64,000 nucleotides of DNA from Hyphomicrobiales bacterium (GTDB lineage Bacteria; Pseudomonadota; Alphaproteobacteria; Rhizobiales; Xanthobacteraceae): NCBI GenBank assembly GCA_017305665.1, contig JAFKKH010000011.1, forward strand, positions 124,001-188,000, read 5' to 3'. Both the position numbers and the translations under genes were made by a program. Numbering within the stretch: the stretch's first letter is position 1; each line of letters opens with the position of its first letter. The notes under the pieces were generated by a model, which did not search any database, had not been told where the DNA came from, and saw only the letters and a list, made by a program, of their open reading frames with translations. Shown one piece after another: positions 7,423-15,886 of this stretch.

Positions 7423-8659
7423 CGGCATCTGTGCGAACCCATCGTTGGCCGATCGCTGCATGCGCAATGATAGCCAGAATGCCGCAGATCAGCAGCGTGT
7501 AACGCACGCCGATGAGATTCGCCGCAGTACCAGCGAGTAGACTCCCCAGCGACGTGCCGCCACGCATGGCGAGCATATAAAGGCTAATGGTTCTGCCGCG
7601 ACTCCGAGCTGGGGCCAACGCCTGTAAAAGCGAATTGGCCGATGTGTTGCTGACGGCCATGGAAATTCCGGCAAGCATCAAGATGATAGGCAGAGCCCAA
7701 ATCCAAGGACTTATTGCTGCCAACGTCGTCAGGCCGCCGTAGGCCAGCGCGGATGCAGAACTTAGTGCTCGTCCATCATATTCGGGGTCCAGGCCGAGCA
7801 ACGCGACCGCTCCGATCAGACCGCCGACGCCAAAAGCGCCTATTGCAAGACTGAATTCAGTCGCATCGCCGTGCATGACGTCCTTCACCAGCACAGGACA
7901 GAAAATGACGAGCGGTCCACACAGGGTACTTGTGGCCAGGACCGTAACCAGCGCTCCGCGCATGTGACCGCGGATCAGTATGCGGCGCAATCCAAGAAAT
8001 AAATGGTGCCGATCAAGACGCTGATCTGGTTTGTCGGAAATAGCTCCTGGGGGCAATATCCACAGCGCAACGGCGATGAAGGGCAGATAAGAGGCTGCAT
8101 TCGTTACAAAGCAACCGATCACACCCACGCTCGCTATCAGGATGCCCGCGAGTGCAGGACCTAGAATCCGAGAAAGATTGAACTGGGTCGCGTTCAGCGC
8201 AATAGCGGTCGGTATCTGGTGACGCTTGACAATGGACGGTGCAATCGTCTGAAAGGACGGCATCGACATCGCATCGGTAATGCCGACGACGAGAGAAAGG
8301 AGCACGACCATCCAGGGCTGGACGAGATTGGTCAGCAACAGGACGATCAGAGCCACCGGACACATCATCTCGATCGTCTGAAACGTCATGATCACTCGAC
8401 GTCGATCTGCCTTGTCTGCCAATATTCCGCCGGCCAGGATTAATAGCCAGGCCGGCGCAGATTGCACGAAGCCGTCTAGACCGATCAGGAAAGATGAAGA
8501 GCCAAGACCAAGCAGAAGCCAAGGCTCCGCGACCTGCTGCGACCAAAATCCCATGTTTGAGAACAGCGTGGCGATATAATAGGTGCCAAACTGTGGCGTC
8601 CGTAACAAACGAAGCGACTGCCTGAATGCTTTGACGTGTTTCGGCAGTGGAGAGGGCAT
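7415..8659 (-). CDS. MFS transporter (MFS_3/EntS-like)
   Basis: Twelve-helix major facilitator, 414 residues. The N-terminal LRTPQFGTYYIATLFSNMGF, the loop-2 motif GGILADKADRRRVIM, the proline-rich FQTIAPSIVKRHQIPTAIAL and NLSRILGPALAGILI match the subfamily that includes enterobactin exporter EntS and many uncharacterised exporters. The substrate cannot be read from sequence. A FixK-type box 58 bases before the start suggests expression under low oxygen. Confidence 0.85.
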   Translation of the reverse strand: MPSPLPKHVKAFRQSLRLLRTPQFGTYYIATLFSNMGFWSQQVAEPWLLLGLGSSSFLIGLDGFVQSAPAWLLILAGGILADKADRRRVIMTFQTIEMMCPVALIVLLLTNLVQPWMVVLLSLVVGITDAMSMPSFQTIAPSIVKRHQIPTAIALNATQFNLSRILGPALAGILIASVGVIGCFVTNAASYLPFIAVALWILPPGAISDKPDQRLDRHHLFLGLRRILIRGHMRGALVTVLATSTLCGPLVIFCPVLVKDVMHGDATEFSLAIGAFGVGGLIGAVALLGLDPEYDGRALSSASALAYGGLTTLAAISPWIWALPIILMLAGISMAVSNTSANSLLQALAPARSRGRTISLYMLAMRGGTSLGSLLAGTAANLIGVRYTLLICGILAIIAHAAIGQRWVRTDAVK

Positions 8660-8717
8660 GGCTGGATCTGAGATCGATGGAAAATATCATATTCTCACGG
8701 ACATCGAACGTCGCTCT

Positions 8718-8731
8718 TTGATCGAGGTCAA
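8718..8731 (-). promoter_or_regulatory. FixK/FNR-type box before MFS gene
   Basis: TTGATCGAGGTCAA, 58 bases upstream of the MFS start at 8659; the only clear signal in the 288 bases between this gene and the OpgC-like gene end at 8948. Confidence 0.7.
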
Positions 8732-8947
8732 CACGACGCTCGTAACGCCGTAATGAAGAATATAGCTAAAGGCGTCACGCCGGAGGGACCCACACACCCG
8801 AAGCGTCTGACCGCGTCCGCGGACCCTTCTTGATTAACAATGACGCGGAATTGATGGCCCGCAGCGTCGCCACGGCATTCGATGCTCATCTTGGCAGCAC
8901 CACATCTCCAATCGGTCGAGATAATGACGGCGGAATCCAGACCGGCC

Positions 8948-10141
8948 CTATAGCAGTTTCGGATGCCGGCGGCTTCGTTTACTGACCCATGTCACGCATG
9001 CCGCGAACAGAATGAGCACTGCGACCCCTACAGCGCTCACCACGAGTTGCGCCGCGATGCTGTTGGACACTTCCTTGAGATACAAATCCGCCAGTAGGGA
9101 AAGCACGACAGCCGCACAATACGTTTCCAGCGAATGCTCGCCGCAACGAATTGCCGCCTTCACACCGACCACGGCAAATCCACGCCAATTGCGCGGCACG
9201 AACCTCGCCACGACGATGGTAATCGCCAAGAAATGCAGTAACCGCAAAGGGTCCAAGTTCGGCTTGTCGATCGGATAGATCAAGTGCTCGATGTAGCTAG
9301 GAAGAGCGAAAGCGAATTTCTCGCTCTCCCAGCTCAATGCAATCATGAGACCAAAGCAAATGTAGGCAATCGCGAGTACGACGATGGGCCACGAGACGAT
9401 TCTCGGCCAAAACGTCCGATAGCCTCGGATCGCCCACCAAGCGCCAAGGAAGACCAGAAACTGCCAGGCAAGCGGATTGAAGTACCACTGATTGGTTGGC
9501 CACTCCGGTAAGTTCCAGCCGTACAATTGAACTATCACATAAATAGATGAGGAGATGAGCAGAGACGCGGCAGGAAACTTCAAGATTCCCCAAAGGACGG
9601 GCGCAAACGACAGATGAAAGAGCACGAAGGTCGGCAAGATATCCGTATTCACAGGACGATATGTCAGGATGGCAGCGTTGATTAGCGCTGCACCGGGATT
9701 TTGCAGCAGGACCCGCACGTTGACTTCGTCCACCAGGCGATCGCTTCCAGAGGCGTACACAATCATGACAAGCGCTATGGTCAGAATTAGAAAGGCCACA
9801 TAGATTTCCCAGCCTCTCAGCAATGTATGTGCGAAAACTGAAGCCCACCCGTAACGAGCGTAGACATCGCTGTAGCTTAGTGCACAGGTCACGCCGGATA
9901 CGAACATGAAGATTTCGGTCGCATCGCTGAAGCCGTAATGTCGCAAGGTCACCCAACTGAAGATGTTGTTGGGGATGTGATCGAGAAAGACGCACCAGAG
10001 AGCAAGACCCCGACACAAATCCAACCGAAGATCGCGGTCCAAGTCCGGGCCGCCGTCGATCCGCAGATGAAAGATCAGCGGCGAGCGATGCCGATGAAAA
10101 TTCCCACCGTTAAAGCGATCGGTCAGATATTTTGGGATCAT
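8948..10141 (-). CDS. opgC: OpgC-like membrane protein
   Basis: Polytopic membrane protein of about 397 residues of the OpgC family, which adds succinyl or similar groups to osmoregulated periplasmic glucans. Features: RDLRLDLCRGLALWCVFLDH near the N terminus, FSDATEIFMFVSGVTCALSY, PTNQWYFNPLAWQFLVFLGA in the middle and about ten membrane helices in all. The ATG at 10141 is preferred over TTG at 10147 because GAAGG sits 6 bases before it. A FixK-type box about 78 bases upstream links it to low-oxygen control; in some relatives this family is only loosely tied to glucan modification. Confidence 0.85.
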   Translation of the reverse strand: MIPKYLTDRFNGGNFHRHRSPLIFHLRIDGGPDLDRDLRLDLCRGLALWCVFLDHIPNNIFSWVTLRHYGFSDATEIFMFVSGVTCALSYSDVYARYGWASVFAHTLLRGWEIYVAFLILTIALVMIVYASGSDRLVDEVNVRVLLQNPGAALINAAILTYRPVNTDILPTFVLFHLSFAPVLWGILKFPAASLLISSSIYVIVQLYGWNLPEWPTNQWYFNPLAWQFLVFLGAWWAIRGYRTFWPRIVSWPIVVLAIAYICFGLMIALSWESEKFAFALPSYIEHLIYPIDKPNLDPLRLLHFLAITIVVARFVPRNWRGFAVVGVKAAIRCGEHSLETYCAAVVLSLLADLYLKEVSNSIAAQLVVSAVGVAVLILFAACVTWVSKRSRRHPKLL

Positions 10142-10219
10142 TGCCAACCTTCGGCAGCCTACCTGGCCCGGTTGCCTGCCATCGCAAACAGTATATCGGC
10201 GCGGTTACCGATCGTCCGG

Positions 10220-10233
10220 TTGATAAGGATCAA
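10220..10233 (-). promoter_or_regulatory. FixK/FNR-type box before opgC-like gene
   Basis: TTGATAAGGATCAA, a consensus-grade site 78 bases before the ATG at 10141. The 440-base divergent intergenic region also carries the box at 10423. Confidence 0.75.
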
Positions 10234-10422
10234 CGTCCTCGATAAGATGGCTCTCTTGCTTCCTACGCGGGCCATAGCTGATCCATTCCTAAGCGAATAT
10301 CGCCCACTACGCCGACGCCAAGCTGGCCGAATGGCGCAAGCAAGACTCAAGACCATAGAGTAAGGCACGTCTCAATTGGTGACGACGGAGCAGGCGATGC
10401 GACAGAAGTTACGTAAGCCAGA

Positions 10423-10436
10423 TTGACGCAGATCAA
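10423..10436 (+). promoter_or_regulatory. FixK/FNR-type box before cytochrome pair
   Basis: TTGACGCAGATCAA, 151 bases before the GTG start at 10588, so a leader of about 110 bases would be expected if it acts at -41. Confidence 0.65.
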
Positions 10437-10587
10437 GTCCGAGCTCCGTTATCGACCTTACTTTAGCTACGCATCCCCAACTGCGCATAGCGGTTCACTG
10501 AAGCTGTCCGCTCGCGCAACCTGGTAGCTTTAGTAAGAAAGCGCAGTCTGACTCACGGCTTGTGGGTCACGTAAGGAGCATGACCTT

Positions 10588-10905
10588 GTGCGCTGGTTGA
10601 CCTTCCATTTCTGTGCCGCGCTTCTCCTATTCGGAGGAGTTCATCAAACAGTTGCCCAGGACGCCGTAAACGGTAAGTGGTTGGCGGAGCGATGGTGTTC
10701 GCAATGTCACGACGTAGGGTCTACCCACCACAACTTAAATAAAGCGCCTTCATTTGCATCAATCGCATCCAAGCAAACGATCGATGCAGAAAAACTCGCC
10801 TCTCTCGTATCTCACGTGCCAATGCCTGGTCCCCCGCTAACTCCTCGTAATATTGAACAAATAGCTGACTACATTAATCAGCTGAAGAATGGTCACGAAA
10901 GATAG
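10588..10905 (+). CDS. small c-type cytochrome
   Basis: Monoheme cytochrome c of 105 residues. The GTG start is needed because the ATG at 10580 runs into a stop; AAGGA lies about 10 bases upstream. Signal peptide up to about residue 23 (ending TVAQ), heme site CSQCH at about 37-41, likely distal Met in PMPGPPL, and final helix QIADYINQLKN. Probably a periplasmic electron carrier. The next cytochrome starts about 30 bases downstream and looks like a diverged duplicate (shared GxxLxERWCSxCH). Confidence 0.88.
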   Translation: MRWLTFHFCAALLLFGGVHQTVAQDAVNGKWLAERWCSQCHDVGSTHHNLNKAPSFASIASKQTIDAEKLASLVSHVPMPGPPLTPRNIEQIADYINQLKNGHER

Positions 10906-10933
10906 TTTCCACCCGACAGATGGGATGCGGGTC

Positions 10934-11260
10934 ATGAAACCACTCGTCCGGTCTTTCTGCCTCTCTGCAGTGTTCGCACTTGCCGGCGGCACAAGCCTTT
11001 CGCAGGACGTCGGAAACGGTCAACGACTATCGGAACGATGGTGCTCGGCCTGTCACGCTACCAATACGCAGCACGCTCGGCAAAACCGCGCACCTTCATT
11101 CGCTATGATAGCAGCGAGGCACGACGTGACGGCAGATATGATCGCTGCCTTCCTGTTGCTGCCGCACGCTACCATGTCAAATGCGTGGCTCACCCAGCAA
11201 GATGCGCGCGATATCGCCGCATTCATCATGGAGGGCGAGCATCGCCGCAGGGAGAAGTAG
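10934..11260 (+). CDS. small c-type cytochrome
   Basis: Monoheme cytochrome c of about 108 residues with signal peptide (VRSFCLSAVFALAGGTSLSQ), heme site CSACH, and a Met in HATMSNAWL as possible sixth ligand. ATG at 10925 is an equally possible start and would add three residues. It resembles the cytochrome just upstream: both have ERWCSxCH followed by APSFAxIA, pointing to tandem duplication. Likely cotranscribed with it. Confidence 0.85.
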   Translation: MKPLVRSFCLSAVFALAGGTSLSQDVGNGQRLSERWCSACHATNTQHARQNRAPSFAMIAARHDVTADMIAAFLLLPHATMSNAWLTQQDARDIAAFIMEGEHRRREK

Positions 11261-11295
11261 GAAGGCCGTGCCAATGTAAGAATCGGAAGCCTGTC

Positions 11296-11309
11296 TTGAT
11301 GTGCGTCAA
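11296..11309 (+). promoter_or_regulatory. FixK/FNR-type box before cytochrome c
   Basis: TTGATGTGCGTCAA, 63 bases before the ATG at 11373; class II-like spacing. Confidence 0.72.
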
Positions 11310-11372
11310 AATGTCGGGAATAGAGCGACTATAAGCAATTAGAAGTCTTCCTAGACAGCGTTGGAACGCAAC

Positions 11373-11810
11373 ATGCTAAAGTTGTTTGTGATTCTCAATC
11401 TCGCCATTGGTTTCATTGCTACGGCTCAGGCTGATGATCTCGACATTGGTAAGTCAGAGTTTCAATCTTCGTGCGCAAGTTGTCATGGTATGGACGGAAA
11501 GGGGAAAGGACCAGTCAGCAACCAGCTCAAAATACTGTCTCCCGATTTGACGATGTTGGCCAAGAACAACAACGGAGTCTTTCCAACAGATTCTGTTTAT
11601 GAAATCATAGATGGATCGAGAACAATGCCCGGTCACGGCACTCGTGAAATGCCTATTTGGGGGGAGCGATTCAACCCCATTGTCAATTTACCTCACTATG
11701 TCGATCCGTTTTATTGGGAGATGGCCGGACCGGAGCGAAGTCCGGAAGTCGTCGTGCGAAAGCGCATTCTCGCGGTCATCGATTATCTGAGCCATATTCA
11801 AGAGAAGTAG
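11373..11810 (+). CDS. c-type cytochrome
   Basis: Monoheme cytochrome of about 145 residues, larger than the neighbouring ones. Signal peptide MLKLFVILNLAIGFIATAQA, heme site CASCHGMDGKGKGP (the CxxCHG-x-DGxGxGP pattern of classical cytochrome c), and Met candidates in RTMPGH and REMPIWG. The conserved insertion between heme and Met regions with LTMLAKNNNGVFPTD is common in cytochromes coupled to oxidases or oxidoreductases. Preceded by its own box. Confidence 0.88.
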   Translation: MLKLFVILNLAIGFIATAQADDLDIGKSEFQSSCASCHGMDGKGKGPVSNQLKILSPDLTMLAKNNNGVFPTDSVYEIIDGSRTMPGHGTREMPIWGERFNPIVNLPHYVDPFYWEMAGPERSPEVVVRKRILAVIDYLSHIQEK

Positions 11811-11889
11811 CAGCGGCGGACGCACAATAGATTTCTGCTCGAGCACCTCTTGGCACGCTGCCATCTAACAGCTCCGCCCGTCGGTCGCC

Positions 11890-12400
11890 CTTTTCCCGAT
11901 CAACGGCGCAAAACGGACATCGGCGATATTTTCGATACCGCGGAAAGCCGGGTAACTCGCACCAATTCCTGGCTGCTTAAGTTCGCGCCAACCGGGACCA
12001 CCAGCCGGCCGCCGATCTTTAGTTGCCGTTTGATGGCTTCTGGAACCTGCGACCCGACGATCGCCGAGTTCGGTAAGCAGTGTCGCTGCCCTCTCGGCAG
12101 GTGGACCGAGCCGTTGCACGGTATAAATATCGGTCGCGATCTCAGAGGACAGCGGCCCCATAGCCTGATCTGGCGCCGGTCTCGAGGATAGCTTCGCTGC
12201 CTCTCAACAAAAGAGCCTCGGCCATAAACGCAACAATGTAAGCTCGAATATTGTCTGTTGGCCGACGATCCGCAGCGGAGTGTTCTCATTGGCAAACTCA
12301 CGAAGAGGCTCGGGCAGAAACAAGTCGCGCGGCACCTTGCCGCATAACATTGAGAACCAGCTCATCACGCACACCGTGCGCGGCGATATCTCTATCTACC
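11890..12400 (-). pseudogene. protein-L-isoaspartate O-methyltransferase remnant
   Basis: Successive frames on the minus strand reproduce the family in order: AAHGVRDELVLNVMRQVPRD, LPEPLREFANENTPL, then VAFMAEALLLRGSEAILETG (motif I, S-adenosylmethionine site), ATDIYTVQRLGPPAERAATL, and at the C-terminal side QLKIGGRLVVPVG and DVRFAPLIG. Several frameshifts break the reading frame, so no enzyme can be made. PCMT repairs isoaspartyl residues in aged proteins. In relatives this domain is sometimes fused to other domains; only the PCMT part is seen here. Confidence 0.7.
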
Positions 12401-12500
12401 ACCGCTTCCCCAAGCGACGGAAAATAGCTCTTCCTCAGAACCATAATGCCAAATGTTCACAAGCCAACAATTCAAAAGTATCGCATCATTACCCAATAGT

Positions 12501-12514
12501 TTGATCGACATCAA
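12501..12514 (+). promoter_or_regulatory. FixK/FNR-type box
   Basis: TTGATCGACATCAA, a strong match, 34 bases before the ATG at 12549. At class II spacing the transcript start would fall at or near that ATG, so translation would be leaderless or start further downstream. Confidence 0.6.
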
Positions 12515-12548
12515 AGATGAGGCTAATTCGGCGATCAAGTATGTCGAT

Positions 12549-12734
12549 ATGGCTAGATGTCGATCAGCTCCTGCTACCAAATCGCCGACGAAACGCGCGA
12601 CAGATATTCATCCGGGACGCCGCGGCAAAGCGGCTGAGCCATGGTATTGTTGGATTCTGATCGCCAGTGTAATGTTTGCGGCGGTCGGATGGGAGATTTT
12701 CAGGTTGATGCTTACAATCATGACCCTGGATTAA
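12549..12734 (+). CDS. small single-pass membrane protein
   Basis: A 61-residue product with a basic N-terminal part and one membrane helix (WYCWILIASVMFAAVGWEIF). No family recognised. It is supported mainly by the FixK-type box immediately upstream and by the clean hydrophobic helix; the very short distance to the box leaves the start codon uncertain. Confidence 0.45.
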   Translation: MARCRSAPATKSPTKRATDIHPGRRGKAAEPWYCWILIASVMFAAVGWEIFRLMLTIMTLD

Positions 12735-13058
12735 TGCCAAGATTTCTGATCGGCAACGCCGACGGAAAGCCAGGATGCCACTTTGGCAATAGGTCGGACT
12801 CAGTTTTGTCTTAAAGACATTTCTACTGCGGTGGTTCACTTTGTCGAATACTGCGTCTCGAGATAGCTCTTGCCGTCACTGCATTCAATGATGCTGACAC
12901 AATCGTACAGAATCCTGGAGGAATGGATGCTCTAACGAGACGCTGCATTTGCTTCGGAATTGTCAGAACCAAATTTCCTGGTTCGCCCAGCCAGATATTG
13001 ATCAGCATCAGGGATTTTGGAATCTCGCCCCCAGTCGACAAAACTCTATCACGTTGCC
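12735..13058. other. stretch with no recognised gene
   Basis: An open minus-strand frame crosses 12823-13086 but has no recognisable motif or ribosome site. I see no repeats or RNA gene here. Confidence 0.4.
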
Positions 13059-13244
13059 CTAGGCAAAGTCCTGCCGTCCGCAACATTCGGCGAGGTGGGC
13101 GCGCTCTTTCGCCAGCAGCCTTTCGACTGCCGCCCGAGTTGGCTCATCGAGCGAGGTCTCGAGCAGTTTCCGATAGTGGGCGATGTTCAGTTCGGCGATT
13201 GCCTGCGGACTTACAAACGTGGAGGTGTTACTTATGATCCCCAC
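13059..13244 (-). CDS. small conserved-looking helical protein
   Basis: A 61-residue protein with IAELNIAHYRKLLETSLDEP and RAAVERLLAKERAHLAE, two amphipathic helices of a type I know from small rhizobial proteins of unknown function (AELNIxxYRKLLxTELDExKR pattern). No signal peptide. A consensus FixK-type box lies 68 bases upstream on the same transcription unit, so it is probably induced at low oxygen. Confidence 0.65.
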   Translation of the reverse strand: MGIISNTSTFVSPQAIAELNIAHYRKLLETSLDEPTRAAVERLLAKERAHLAECCGRQDFA

Positions 13245-13312
13245 TTCCTCCCAACGGTACAGTAACCTAGGGATTTAAGCCACGGGCGACCACCGCCCAA
13301 CCTGCCCGCTAC

Positions 13313-13326
13313 TTGATCCTGATCAA
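13313..13326 (-). promoter_or_regulatory. FixK/FNR-type box
   Basis: TTGATCCTGATCAA, a perfect palindromic half-site pair, 68 bases before the small gene starting at 13244; it also faces the Crp/Fnr pseudogene on the other side. Confidence 0.75.
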
Positions 13327-13439
13327 CTTTCTTCTGATTCGCTTGGATAGGCATTCTGTTCTGACCGAAGGATTGTGGACGCCTATTGAGATGAGGGCGT
13401 TGCTGGGCCAACAATCTATGCTGTCCACCCTTGGGTCGT

Positions 13440-13830
13440 GGGGAATCCGAAAAGGGTAGATGTCATCAACTGCTGAGCGACGAGGAGAGCGCGCGGCTCG
13501 CCAAGATCGCTACCATTGTCCGCTTTGGGAAGGAGAACACGTCACATCATTCCTTCACCCCGGCGACCTCTTCGGTCTGTCAGAAGAGGGCTACTACGCC
13601 AATAGCGCGCGTGCAGCAACCTCAGTCGTTGCCTACAAGATGCCCCTACTGGCGGTGCACCGTATTCTTGCAACCCACACCGAGCTAGACGTCGACGTGA
13701 TCGTCAAGTTGTGCAAGGAGCTACGCCAGACGCAACGGCATGCGCTTCTGGCTCAGATGAGGTTTGTGCAGATTTCTGCCGTCCGATCGAATCCGGTGCC
13801 GTGTCCAATACTTTGCAACGGGCAGTTTTG
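13440..13830 (+). pseudogene. Crp/Fnr-family regulator remnant
   Basis: The first frame gives LSDEESARLAKIATIVRFGK, the start of a cyclic-nucleotide-binding-like sensor domain. A frameshift near 13520 moves to another frame with HPGDLFGLSEEGYYANSARA, VAYKMPLLAVHRIL and LCKELRQTQRHALL, the beta-roll end and dimer helix. The helix-turn-helix domain is missing. The gene is therefore a broken regulator, of interest because the region is full of sites for this family. Confidence 0.7.
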
Positions 13831-13902
13831 TCAGTCGCTTTGTACCAAAGCCTAACCTCAGCAAGGAGACGCCTCTCGATATCGAGCCAATATCGTCTCT
13901 GC

Positions 13903-14112
13903 TTAATCGTCTTGAAGATGATGATTTGGATCGTTCTTCCGCGACGTGCCGCCAACATCCGCAACATTTCGCCGGCGAAATGGATTGCACTTCACGCAAC
14001 GAAATACACGAGCGCCGGCAACTGCACGATGGCCTTCGCGGCTAGACGCTAAAGTTAACACCATTTCGCTGCCGCAAGCCGGACATTGGTGCTTCTGAAA
14101 AATGCTTTTCAT
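13903..14112 (-). CDS. small zinc-ribbon-like protein
   Basis: A 69-residue frame with CPACGSEM near the N terminus and FRCVKC about 30 residues later, a four-cysteine arrangement able to bind zinc. MKSIFQKHQCPACG resembles the start of small zinc-ribbon proteins of bradyrhizobia. The C-terminal third is low-complexity and may be out of frame. A similar small zinc-ribbon frame occurs at 60018-60191. Confidence 0.4.
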   Translation of the reverse strand: MKSIFQKHQCPACGSEMVLTLASSREGHRAVAGARVFRCVKCNPFRRRNVADVGGTSRKNDPNHHLQDD

Positions 14113-14190
14113 CGAAATCGCATCTTTGCGCGAAGGGTGAATCGCCTCAACGTGACGTTGCTGTATTCTAAAAAAGAACGAGCGCCGATC

Positions 14191-14204
14191 TTGATATGGG
14201 TCAA
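14191..14204 (+). promoter_or_regulatory. FixK/FNR-type box
   Basis: TTGATATGGGTCAA, 63 bases before the ATG at 14268. Confidence 0.72.
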
Positions 14205-14267
14205 CGCTTACAAAGCGATGCTCTTGTATAGAATTTTCGGAAACCGAAGCTCGTCGGGGCTAGGAAA

Positions 14268-14540
14268 ATGAAGCACACTCAAATCAACATTTTTAGATCA
14301 GGATTGATTATCGGCCTCCTGTTAGCTGGATGGCATTTCATCTGGGCCGTCCTAGTTGCATCTGGCTGGGGCCAAACGACCGCCGATTTCATTTTTTGGA
14401 TTCATTTCATCAAGCCAGTATATGTCGTTGAGCCCTTTATAGCCACAAAGGCGGCAGCTCTTATTTTATTAACAGCGGCACTTGGCTTCCTTGTTGGCGT
14501 CGTCGGCGCCTGGATTTGGAACGCGTCGAGACGTGATTGA
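14268..14540 (+). CDS. small two-helix membrane protein
   Basis: A 90-residue protein with two long hydrophobic helices (FRSGLIIGLLLAGWHFIWAV and ALILLTAALGFLVGVVGAWI) joined by a loop with FIFWIHFIKPVYVVEPF. The pattern looks conserved in alphaproteobacteria but I know no function. The HxxW and FIKP residues could be functional. Its box spacing equals that of the cytochrome genes, so it likely belongs to the low-oxygen response. Confidence 0.7.
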   Translation: MKHTQINIFRSGLIIGLLLAGWHFIWAVLVASGWGQTTADFIFWIHFIKPVYVVEPFIATKAAALILLTAALGFLVGVVGAWIWNASRRD

Positions 14541-14713
14541 TCATAAGATGTGAGAATGCTGCGACGCATTCGGCTTTATGCGCGAAATTCCGAATGTAGT
14601 TGGCTGCTCGTCTCAATCCCCTGAGCCCTGCTCCAACTGAGATTTATAAAAATTTTTTCAACGTTAGAGGCCACCTTCGACGGATGACTTCCGACGTCAC
14701 CGGATTCCTGTAC

Positions 14714-14922
14714 TTAAACCGCGCTAATGCCTTTCTGCGCGCCATCAAAGTGGAAATGGATCTCTGCTGCCTCTAGAGTACCTCTCAACCGAGCTAACGT
14801 ACGTCATACGCGACTGAGCGCCCCTGCTCGTAGCGGGCAATGGAATGCTTTGACACGCCCGAGTTAATCGCCAACTCGTCTTGACTCTCGAGAGATCGCT
14901 CCTACCCCAGCTCCGTAGTCAT
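14714..14922 (-). pseudogene. XRE-family regulator remnant
   Basis: From a possible ATG at 14922, after an in-frame stop near 14903, the frame reads SQDELAINSGVSKHSIARYE, a clear XRE helix-turn-helix. A stop at 14796 and a frameshift follow, and the neighbouring frame gives RLRGTLEAAEIHFHFDGAQK, the usual C-terminal helix of short XRE proteins. Non-functional. It lies next to a recombinase remnant. Confidence 0.6.
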
Positions 14923-15176
14923 GACGTAATCACGGAAGCTCGACCGAAAGTCCTTGGCTCGCTCCGCTTTGATGCTTACGGGGCAGAAGCGAGCATCACC
15001 CTACCGATAACGGCGATCAATCCGCCAAAATGACCCGTGGCAGTCGTCCTTATGTCGCCTCGTCCCATGCAACGTCACTCTCTTGCAAAGATCAATTAAT
15101 CTCGACCGGCAACGCGGAGGACTCCTAGCGGATTCGCTTCACTGCTCGCACATGCGTCGCTTCGTGCATGCTCTAG
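14923..15176. other. stretch with decayed coding traces only
   Basis: Minus-strand translation shows short protein-like pieces (for example FCPVSIKAERAKDFRSSFRD) broken by stops. No intact gene, tRNA or clear attachment repeat seen. Confidence 0.35.
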
Positions 15177-15668
15177 CTACTTGAGGTCGTACTTTGGGAT
15201 CTTCATAATTTCGCGGTAAGCAGTCTCGATCCAGGCATCGCCGTAGTCGGATGCGACTTTGTCACCGGCGTGCCCCTGGATGATACTCTGAATATCCACA
15301 TGCATATCGACATGTCGTGCGAGCGAAGAGAAGGTCATCCGCATGTGGATCTTCCGCCTTATCAACGGAACCCGCCGACCAATCTTCTCGCGGTCCTGCT
15401 TGAGCACCAATTCCCAGTGAAGCGGGTGGCCCGGATCGTCGCGATGCGCGGCGACCATTTCTCTATAGAACTCGCCCGCCAGGGCCGAGATTTGACGCTG
15501 CGAGAGCATCACGTGCTGCCGTCCGTTCAGATGCTCGTGCCACAGCCGCTCAAGCTTAGCGTTCTCCCCCTGAAAGCGAATCCTTGCGAGGTCCGGGTCG
15601 GCTGTACCGAGCGAGAACTTGATCTCGCGCTTGCCCATGAACGTGATCAAGTGCGCGGGAACCGCCAT
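15177..15668 (-). pseudogene. tyrosine recombinase with internal deletion
   Basis: The N-terminal part (VPAHLITFMGKREIKFSLGT, ARIRFQGENAKLERLWHEHL) matches the DUF6538/SAM-like arm-binding region of phage-type integrases. After about residue 115 it jumps to the very C-terminal end (IQGHAGDKVASDYGDAWIET, YREIMKIPKYDL). The central catalytic domain with Arg and His-x-x-Arg is missing, so one in-frame deletion removed the active site while keeping an open frame of 163 codons. It marks an old integration event at the left border of the accessory block. Confidence 0.7.
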
Positions 15669-15886
15669 GGGAAGCTAAGCTTTCTAGATGGCCTTTTTGA
15701 CGGTTCTCCACCTATAAATTGTGAATGATCGTCCCGTGATCTAACGTACCGGGCGGAGGCGACGGCTGCGCCGTCCCAGCGCGCCAGTAATTTCCGCTTG
15801 CGGCCAACACCACAAGCTCGCGCGCGCCCGCTCAGGGCGGCGACGGGCGACCGGAAGTTGACCCGACAAATGTCGGATATCTTGAT

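Noticed and set aside
10159-10368. Minus-strand frame upstream of the opgC-like gene
   Set aside because: It covers the FixK-type box at 10220 and has no motif or ribosome site.
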